Below are positions 5,358 to 9,866 of a DNA stretch of 9,866 nt, piece after piece. The stretch is taken from assembly GCA_900543345.1 (NCBI GenBank), contig UQRJ01000088.1, positions 1-9,866 on the forward strand. The letters run 5' to 3'. The notes beneath the pieces are model-generated. The model searched no databases, was not told the origin of the DNA, and was given only the letters and a program-made list of their open reading frames with translations. Source of the DNA: an uncultured Sporolactobacillus sp. (GTDB lineage Bacteria > Bacillota > Bacilli > Bacillales > Sporolactobacillaceae). Every line of letters begins with the position of its first letter. Position 1 is the first letter of the stretch. A program made the position numbers and the translations under genes.

Positions 5358-6010
5358 CGCCGCGCCGCGCTTTCTTTGATCTTCTTGCGAATCAGCGTCA
5401 TAACGGTCGCTAAGGCTCCGATCGATGCATCGGCATCGTCCCGGCCGACATTGAGTGAATGATCCGCCCCTTCGATCGTTTCCACCGTCCAAGCGGTTTG
5501 TTTCAGCCGCTCGACGCGATCGGCATTATAAAAGCGGTCGCGGTCGCCGATCACAACCAGGCCGGGCGATTCATACTGCAAAAGATTAGCAAATAGCTCG
5601 TCCTGATTGATCAACGGCGTCAACAAAATAAACGTTGCCCGCCGGTACTCGTCCTGTTTTATCAATTGACCGGCAATCGGAATCGTGCCGATCGATTTGC
5701 CGAGAAACAGCAACCGCTGATAATGACGCTTCGCCAGGACCGCATCAATCACCGGACGGATATCGGCCAGCATGGCTTTTTTCAACTTTTTCAGCGGCTG
5801 CCGGAGTCCCTTTCGATTATAATGATAATCGACCTGAACGATATCCATGCCGCTGCGCCGCATTTCCATGGTCGCGTAGTAAAAAAGCGGTTTATCATAC
5901 GTGTAACCGATGCCGGAAAACATGAAGCAAATCGCTTCCGAATCATTCGCGAAATAGGTATAACTCGTTTTATGATCGCCGGCGCGCACACTTTTGACTT
6001 TGATTTTCAT
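5354..6010 (-). CDS. Alpha/beta hydrolase family protein
   Basis: A 218-residue compact alpha/beta hydrolase, cytosolic. The nucleophile elbow is GKSIG (104-108, Ser106). The catalytic acid is probably Asp158 in VVIGDRDRFY (153-161) and the His is His184 in EGADHSLN. An oxyanion-side loop FSGIGYTYDKP lies at 31-41. The lid region is short, resembling small dienelactone-hydrolase-like or KANL3/Tex30-like hydrolases rather than lipases. Start: AAGGGGG sits 7 nt before ATG 6010; an ATG six codons upstream (6028) lies before that site. The gene is followed by, and overlaps by 4 nt, the small frameshifted gene, so the two probably share a transcript ending at 5023-5113. A promoter candidate at 6034-6061 is embedded in the terminator of the preceding gene. 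The substrate, an ester or thioester, cannot be predicted. Confidence 0.88.
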   Translation of the reverse strand: MKIKVKSVRAGDHKTSYTYFANDSEAICFMFSGIGYTYDKPLFYYATMEMRRSGMDIVQVDYHYNRKGLRQPLKKLKKAMLADIRPVIDAVLAKRHYQRLLFLGKSIGTIPIAGQLIKQDEYRRATFILLTPLINQDELFANLLQYESPGLVVIGDRDRFYNADRVERLKQTAWTVETIEGADHSLNVGRDDADASIGALATVMTLIRKKIKESAARR

Positions 6011-6033
6011 CTCGTGTCCCCCTTTCATGAGCT

Positions 6034-6061
6034 ATTGTAGCAAAAAACCGGTCAGTGAAAA
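6034..6061 (-). promoter_or_regulatory. Promoter candidate nested in a terminator
   Basis: Minus strand: TTTTCA (6061-6056, 4 of 6), a 16-nt spacer, then TACAAT (6039-6034, 5 of 6), about 25 nt before ATG 6010. The 3' arm and T-tract of the terminator at 6041-6076 lie in the spacer. Confidence 0.4.
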
Positions 6062-6076
6062 ATCAGGCTACCGGTT
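6041..6076 (-). terminator. Rho-independent terminator after the truncated serine hydrolase
   Basis: Minus strand: AACCGGT (6076-6070), a 17-nt loop, ACCGGTT (6052-6046), then TTTTG. A perfect 7-bp stem with a T-tract. The stop codon of the truncated gene (6065-6063) lies in the loop. Confidence 0.8.
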
Positions 6077-6338
6077 CATCAATCGACTGGCTAGCACGAT
6101 GGAAAAGAGTCCATGCAAAGCAGAATCCGATGTAACTTTTCCTTACTGAAGCAAGAAAAAATTGCGAATATTTGTTAACCGCTTTCCCGCCATTGAATCC
6201 GTTATAAGTTTCCTTGACAAGGCGATCATTAAAAATGATCAGTGTCGCGCAGCACGAGGCTCCAACCGATTCACAGGTCTTTTGCACATGCCGCCCGACC
6301 GGATTAAAACGGTCCGTTAATTTTTCCTTGAGAATCAC
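6063..6338 (-). pseudogene. Truncated serine hydrolase (beta-lactamase/PBP-like, SxxK)
   Basis: Only the N-terminal 91 residues of a protein resembling the PF00144 serine hydrolases, which usually run to 300 or more. Visible are the strand-turn-strand ATLIIFNDRLVKETYNGF (31-48), the catalytic S-x-x-K motif as ASVRKSYIGF (63-72, Ser64 and Lys67) and SIDEPV (85-90), where the family usually continues with the next helix. The frame then ends at TGA 6065-6063 inside the terminator loop. The YxN and HxG-type motifs are absent, so it should not be catalytic. Translation signals remain intact: AGAGGAG lies 8 nt before GTG 6338. It is 30 nt downstream of the Nudix gene and probably cotranscribed with it. 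It looks like a 3' deletion that joined the gene to the terminator. A functional short peptide is possible but unlikely. Confidence 0.7.
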
Positions 6339-6368
6339 CAGCCATTCTCCTCTCCGGCATGAAAAGAA

Positions 6369-6836
6369 TCACAACAGCTTCTGCCGTTCGTATAGATCTT
6401 TCACCAAATGCAGCATGTCTTCATTTTGCTTAAATACCAGCTTAGGCGGACGATCGATATCGAAATAGCTCAATGACCACGTCTCATCGCTGCGCTGTTG
6501 AAGCAATGAACCGCCAATCGGCCTGACTAAAAACAACATGCCGATATTCTGCAGCTTATCGCCGTTTTTATAGGCCATGAAATAGTTGTCGAACAGTCCC
6601 AACGATCGGACGATCTCGACCTCCAGGCCAGTGTCTTCCTTCATTTCTCGCCGGCACGCTTCCGCGTAAGACTCGCCGTATTCCAGATAACCGCCCGGCA
6701 GACACCACCCGCCGCCCGCACGTTCCTGAAATAACACACGGTGATGATTCCAGACAATGCCGGTCGCTGTATTTAAGATAATCGGCATATGCCCGACGCG
6801 TTGCCGGATACTTTTGATATAATCCACTATTTTCAT
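6369..6836 (-). CDS. Nudix hydrolase
   Basis: A 155-residue Nudix-fold hydrolase that cleaves a nucleoside diphosphate linked to another moiety, using Mg2+ or Mn2+. The Nudix box G-x5-E-x7-R-E-U-x-E-E-x-G-U is at 49-71: G49, E55, R63, E64, M65, E67, D68, G70, L71. The second Glu of the EE pair is Asp68, a mild substitution at a metal ligand. The N-terminus MKIVDYIKSIRQRVGHMPIIL (1-21) with the following GIVWNHHRVLFQER resembles small Bacilli Nudix proteins often labelled ADP-ribose pyrophosphatase or MutT-like. Start 6836 fits these relatives; AAGGGG precedes it, but only about 2 nt away. The same frame stays open to an ATG at 6971 (45 extra codons, no site, not family-like). Probably the first gene of a unit with the truncated serine hydrolase. 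Substrate unknown. Confidence 0.9.
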   Translation of the reverse strand: MKIVDYIKSIRQRVGHMPIILNTATGIVWNHHRVLFQERAGGGWCLPGGYLEYGESYAEACRREMKEDTGLEVEIVRSLGLFDNYFMAYKNGDKLQNIGMLFLVRPIGGSLLQQRSDETWSLSYFDIDRPPKLVFKQNEDMLHLVKDLYERQKLL

Positions 6837-6962
6837 CGCCCCTTCATCTTCAGCCGATACAGCACTGCTTCCGCCTGCCGGTAGCGGATTTATTCTGCAC
6901 GCGATGACGGCAAGTGCCTCGCCGCACGTATCAGTGTTGCGGCCTGCGTTGGCCTTCATTGA

Positions 6963-6992
6963 TTGTCCCATTCGATCGGTTCATGTTATACT
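6963..6992 (+). promoter_or_regulatory. Promoter candidate overlapping the first palindrome
   Basis: TTGTCC (6963-6968, 4 of 6), an 18-nt spacer, TATACT (6987-6992, 5 of 6) with an extended-10 TG at 6984-6985. TATACT lies inside the palindrome at 6985-6997, so a bound repressor would block it. It would transcribe the alpha/beta hydrolase at 7081. Confidence 0.45.
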
Positions 6993-6998
6993 ATAACC
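6979..6998. repeat. Operator-like repeat, copy 1
   Basis: GTTCATGTTATACTATAACC, identical to the copy at 7034-7053. It contains the perfect 13-bp palindrome GTTATA-C-TATAAC (6985-6997). It lies in the intergenic region between the Nudix gene (minus) and the alpha/beta hydrolase (plus). Confidence 0.85.
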
Positions 6999-7033
6999 TT
7001 GGTCAATTCTCCCGATTCAGCAATGGCTTCTGA

Positions 7034-7053
7034 GTTCATGTTATACTATAACC
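7034..7053. repeat. Operator-like repeat, copy 2
   Basis: Same 20 bases as 6979-6998, with the palindrome at 7040-7052. The copies are 55 bp apart start to start, about five helical turns, so bound proteins would lie on nearly the same face. Copy 2 ends 27 nt before ATG 7081, between any promoter at copy 1 and the ribosome-binding site. Confidence 0.85.
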
Positions 7054-7080
7054 AGCAAAAACGCGAAAGGATGTTCGCCT

Positions 7081-7857
7081 ATGAAAGCTTTTTTCGTCAA
7101 CCGGACCCGTGCGACGATGCGCTACCATGATCTCCCGGGAAGTGAGCCTGCCATTTTGTTTATTCACGGACTGGGCTGCGCCGGCTCATTCGACTATCCC
7201 CAGGTTGCGGCGCAACCGGCGCTGAGCGGACATCGTCGTCTTCTCATCGATCTGCTTGGCGCCGGTTTCAGCGATAAACCGGAATCTTTTTCTTATTCGG
7301 TCGAGGATCATGCCGCTTATTTGCTGGATTTTGTAAAAGCCGCCGGTTTAACATCTTTCATCTTATTCGGCCACAGTCTAGGCGGTGCCGTCGCCCTGTC
7401 ACTGGCAAATCGCTGCCCCGATCGCGTCGCCGCACTGATTCTGAGCGAAGCCAATCTCGATCCGAGCGATAAAGGATCAGGTAGTCGGCTGATCGCCGAT
7501 CAGGATCGCAACGAGTTTCTCAAGCGAGGATTCACGCGTTTGCTGCGGGACAGCCGTTCAAGCGGGAATGCGATGTGGGCCGCTTCCCTCGCCTTGTGGT
7601 CGCCGTTGGCTGCCTATTTGCTATCGCAGTCGGCAGCCAGGGGCGGACATCCGTCCTGGCGACACATCTTGTACCGGCTTGAATGCCCGAAAACTTTTAT
7701 CTTCGGTGAACGCTCGCTCCCCAATCCCGATGCGCAAGGACTTGCCGGACACGGCATCCATATTGAAATGGTCAACGATGCCGGCCATTCGATGGCTTGG
7801 GAGAACCCGGCGGGATTAGCCGGTGCCATTGCCCGGGGGATCGCAGCGAAAATATAG
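7081..7857 (+). CDS. Alpha/beta hydrolase
   Basis: A 258-residue alpha/beta hydrolase of the general PF00561/PF12697 type, predicted cytosolic with no signal peptide. Motifs in order: HGLG oxyanion loop (29-32), DLLGAGFSDKP (57-67), nucleophile elbow GHSLGG (97-102, Ser99), an acidic residue in FIFGERSLPNPD (207-217; E210 or D217) and AGHSMAWENP (235-244, His236). The cap region (about 125-195) is moderately long, as in esterases and C-C hydrolases. AAAGGA (7066-7071) lies 9 nt before ATG 7081. Two copies of an operator-like palindrome lie in its leader, so expression is likely controlled by a DNA-binding repressor that responds to a ligand; no regulator gene is in the window. It converges on the nicotinate phosphoribosyltransferase gene, with 119 nt between the stops and no clear terminator there. 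Confidence 0.92.
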   Translation: MKAFFVNRTRATMRYHDLPGSEPAILFIHGLGCAGSFDYPQVAAQPALSGHRRLLIDLLGAGFSDKPESFSYSVEDHAAYLLDFVKAAGLTSFILFGHSLGGAVALSLANRCPDRVAALILSEANLDPSDKGSGSRLIADQDRNEFLKRGFTRLLRDSRSSGNAMWAASLALWSPLAAYLLSQSAARGGHPSWRHILYRLECPKTFIFGERSLPNPDAQGLAGHGIHIEMVNDAGHSMAWENPAGLAGAIARGIAAKI

Positions 7858-7976
7858 CCTGGGCAAGCCGACCGGGACGACGCCGTCACGCTATCTGTAA
7901 ACAATTCAGCTCCAGGGAGAATACAGCTCGCCTACCAGACAGGCATGGACCCCGCAACCGACGCAGAGCTTATTCC

Positions 7977-9404
7977 TTACACTTGTTGCAGGGTTTTGAC
8001 GCGATTCTGCAGCTGCTTGAGGCCGTCCGTCAGCAGCACACTGTATCGTTCCGGATTTTCCAAGCGCAGCACCGCCGGGCTCAATTCGTTCAGTTGCCTG
8101 CGGCTTGCCGCCGTGATCCGACCGAGTGTCGGCAGAGGGAAAACAAGCCGTCCGCGATCGAAAATCTCCTGCTGGAGCGGTACGGCTTCGAATTCATCTA
8201 ATTGTTTCCGCTCGTTTGCCGCCAGTGGATCGGCACTCCATACGGTCAGCGGTGCGTTCATGGTTTCGCCGGCCAGCGCAATGACATCGGCCACGGCACG
8301 TTCCTGTTGATAAAGCCGATACACTTGTTTGCGGCCGGGGAGCGTCAATTTTTCCCGGCTGTCGCTGACTTTGATCTTGGGAATCAAGCGTCCGTTCTGC
8401 TCGATAGCCGCCATTTTATAAACACCGCTTAATACCGGCGCCGTTGCGCTCGTAATCAGTTTCTCGCCAATGCCGAAGTTATCGATCGGTGCCTTTTTCG
8501 CCCATAGTGCTTCAATTGCGTACTCATCGAGCGCATTCGACGCCGTGATTTTTGCCTCGGAGAAGCCTGCTTCATCAAGCATATGCCGCGCTTTGATCGC
8601 CAGATCGGCAATATCGCCCGAATCGATGCGAATGCCGACCGGGCGATGGCCACGGCGCTTCAGCTCACGGAAGACTTTGATCGCATTCGGTACGCCCGAG
8701 AGCAGTACGTCATACGTATCGACCAGCATCGCGCAATTGTCGGGATACAGCTTCGCCCAAGTTTGGAAGGCCTCCAGTTCACTTGGAAACGCCTCAACCC
8801 AGCTGTGTGCCATCGTCCCGGCCGCCGGTACGCCGAATAACCTGGCCGTCAATACGTTCGAAGTGCTGCTGCAGCCACCGATGATCGCCGCACGCGCACC
8901 GTATGTGGCGGCATCCGGTCCTTGCGCCCGCCGTGCGCCGAATTCCATGACCGGCCGGCCGCCGGCCGCACTGCAGATCCGGCGCGCCTTAGTCGCAATC
9001 AACGACTCATGATTAATGATGTTTAGAACGAGCGTCTCCAACAATTGCACCTGAACGAGCGGCCCTTTGACCGTAAGCAACGGTTCCCGCGGGAATACGG
9101 GAGTCCCCTCCGGAATTGCCCAAACGCTGCATGTAAATTTTGCGGTCGCTAAATAATGGAGAAAATCCTCACTAAATAAATGCAGTGAGCGGAAATAAGC
9201 GACGTCTTTTTCTGAAAAATGCCAATGACGCAGCACATCTACGACCTGTTCGAGCCCGGCAAGGACGACGGTGCCGCCGTCGTCCGGTACATGACGAAAA
9301 AAGACATCGAACACACCTTCGGTAGCCGGCAGTGCATGCAGATAACCGTTTGCCATTGAAAATTCATACAAATCCGTTAACATGGCCGCTTCCGAATTCG
9401 ACAT
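7977..9404 (-). CDS. pncB: Nicotinate phosphoribosyltransferase
   Basis: A 475-residue enzyme of the Preiss-Handler NAD salvage route (EC 6.3.4.21). It joins nicotinate and phosphoribosyl pyrophosphate, with ATP hydrolysis, to give nicotinate mononucleotide in the cytosol. The N-terminus MLTDLYEFSMANGYL (8-22), FGARRAQGPDAA (155-166), the GGCSSTSN turn (176-183) and AGTMAHSWVEAF (195-206, with His200 at the position of the phosphorylated His) are all family hallmarks. The length fits the long Bacilli form (TIGR01513 type). AAGGAGG (9420-9414) serves a GTG at 9407 (6 nt) or the adjacent ATG at 9404 (9 nt); either would give almost the same protein. It lies 38 nt downstream of the nicotinamidase stop, so the two are very probably one operon that turns nicotinamide into NaMN. 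Confidence 0.97.
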   Translation of the reverse strand: MSNSEAAMLTDLYEFSMANGYLHALPATEGVFDVFFRHVPDDGGTVVLAGLEQVVDVLRHWHFSEKDVAYFRSLHLFSEDFLHYLATAKFTCSVWAIPEGTPVFPREPLLTVKGPLVQVQLLETLVLNIINHESLIATKARRICSAAGGRPVMEFGARRAQGPDAATYGARAAIIGGCSSTSNVLTARLFGVPAAGTMAHSWVEAFPSELEAFQTWAKLYPDNCAMLVDTYDVLLSGVPNAIKVFRELKRRGHRPVGIRIDSGDIADLAIKARHMLDEAGFSEAKITASNALDEYAIEALWAKKAPIDNFGIGEKLITSATAPVLSGVYKMAAIEQNGRLIPKIKVSDSREKLTLPGRKQVYRLYQQERAVADVIALAGETMNAPLTVWSADPLAANERKQLDEFEAVPLQQEIFDRGRLVFPLPTLGRITAASRRQLNELSPAVLRLENPERYSVLLTDGLKQLQNRVKTLQQV

Positions 9405-9442
9405 CACGAGATTCCTCCTTTTCCTCGCGAAATAAAAATGGT

Positions 9443-9819
9443 TCAATCGACCAGTTCCGCTCCGAGCACCGATTTGAAATGATTCAGCGCCCACTTCTGA
9501 CCTGCGGGATCGGGTGTAGCCACGGCAGCGCGATGAATAATCAACCGATAGTCGCGGTCATATGCGTCGACGGCCGTATGCAGCACACAAATATCGCTGT
9601 CGACGCCGACCAGATGCAGCGTATCGACTCGCCGCTCGCGCAGCCGCAAATCCAGATCGGTTCCGGCAAACGCGCTATAGCGCGTTTTATCCATCAGCCA
9701 GACATGATCCGAAGACTTGTTTTCCGCGAACCAGTCCGCCAAACGGCCGTACAATTTGCGTCCCCATGTCCCCCGAACATTATGCGCCGGAAACAAGCGG
9801 CTTTCCGGATGATACGGAT
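9443..9819 (-). CDS. pncA: Nicotinamidase, C-terminal part (contig end)
   Basis: The last 125 codons of a nicotinamidase (isochorismatase fold, EC 3.5.1.19), which hydrolyses nicotinamide to nicotinate and ammonia in the cytosol. The first readable residues, PYHPESRLFPAHNVRGT, belong to the metal-site region. MDKTRYSAFAGTDL carries the catalytic Lys, and GVDSDICVLHTAVDAY carries the nucleophilic Cys; Bacillus subtilis PncA has closely similar strings from memory. The reading frame remains open to 9819, where genomic sequence stops and adapter begins. The missing N-terminus, with the catalytic Asp and most metal ligands, is therefore a contig-end effect and not a mutation. The TTG at 9796 is an internal Leu, not a start. 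It is followed 38 nt later by pncB, which uses its product. The promoter of the pair lies outside the window. Confidence 0.95.
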
Positions 9820-9866
9820 CTGTCTCTTATACACATCTGACGCTGCCGACGAATAGCCTTGTGTAG
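9820..9866. other. Nextera sequencing adapter (not genomic)
   Basis: CTGTCTCTTATACACATCT (9820-9838) is the Tn5 mosaic end used in Illumina Nextera kits. GACGCTGCCGACGA (9839-9852) completes the reverse complement of the i5-side adapter. ATAGCCTT (9853-9860) is in the index position; its complement AAGGCTAT matches, from memory, index S520. GTGTAG (9861-9866) begins the reverse complement of the P5 sequence. Any reading frame entering this segment is an artefact. Confidence 0.98.

Noticed and set aside
6979..7053. Start of a CRISPR array
   Set aside because: Only two copies, a 35-bp gap, a palindrome typical of protein binding and no cas genes; an operator pair explains it better.
7858..7976. 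Terminator between the convergent hydrolase and pncB genes
   Set aside because: I found only distant 5-bp complementarity (CCTGG/CCAGG) and no T-tract on either strand.
8470..9012. 180-codon plus-strand open frame within pncB
   Set aside because: Shadow of the GC-rich nicotinate phosphoribosyltransferase coding sequence on the other strand.
9332..9856. 174-codon plus-strand open frame at the right end
   Set aside because: It runs antisense through pncB and pncA and ends in adapter-derived codons; both minus-strand genes are unambiguous.

Overview
The window looks like a piece of a Bacillota (class Bacilli) genome. Several genes have purine-rich Shine-Dalgarno sites of the AGGAGG type, there are GTG and TTG starts, rho-independent terminators with clear T-tracts, and close family matches to Bacilli proteins. 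The genus cannot be fixed from this sequence; a lactobacillus-like or Sporolactobacillus-like organism with moderate GC would fit. The right edge is not genome: the last 47 bases are a Nextera adapter read-through, so 9819 is a contig end.

Left part (1-3674, all genes on the minus strand). The left edge cuts a group IIC intron whose 5' end lies at 71, just beyond a strong stem-loop, the usual target for this class. Then come a GNAT acetyltransferase (172-654), a gene-poor stretch, a calcineurin-like phosphoesterase (969-1826), a second gene-poor stretch of about 430 nt, an SDR-fold protein lacking the usual Tyr/Lys catalytic pair (2257-2994), the broken tail of a GNAT gene (3009-3173) and an intact GNAT gene (3174-3674).

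Middle (3742-6836). A two-TM membrane protein (minus) and a LOG-family nucleotide phosphoribohydrolase (plus) diverge from a shared promoter region. The LOG gene converges, over a composite terminator, on a minus-strand pair: an alpha/beta hydrolase (5354-6010) and a small coupled gene (5087-5357) that needs one frameshift to read through. Upstream lies the N-terminal 91 codons of a serine hydrolase (SxxK family), truncated so that its stop falls in a terminator hairpin, and then a Nudix hydrolase (6369-6836).

Right part (6837-9819). Between the Nudix gene and a plus-strand alpha/beta hydrolase (7081-7857) lie two identical 20-bp repeats, each holding a perfect 13-bp palindrome that overlaps a promoter-like TATACT; this looks like a two-operator control region. 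At the far right is a minus-strand NAD-salvage pair: nicotinamidase pncA (cut by the contig end) followed by nicotinate phosphoribosyltransferase. Together they turn nicotinamide into nicotinate and then nicotinate mononucleotide.

Most of the window is ordinary housekeeping and small accessory enzymes, with an unusual density of decayed genes (a GNAT tail, a truncated serine hydrolase, one frameshifted gene). I do not see a defence system, CRISPR array, prophage, tRNA or rRNA. The items most worth checking are the paired palindromes, the frameshifted coupled gene and the intron at the terminator.
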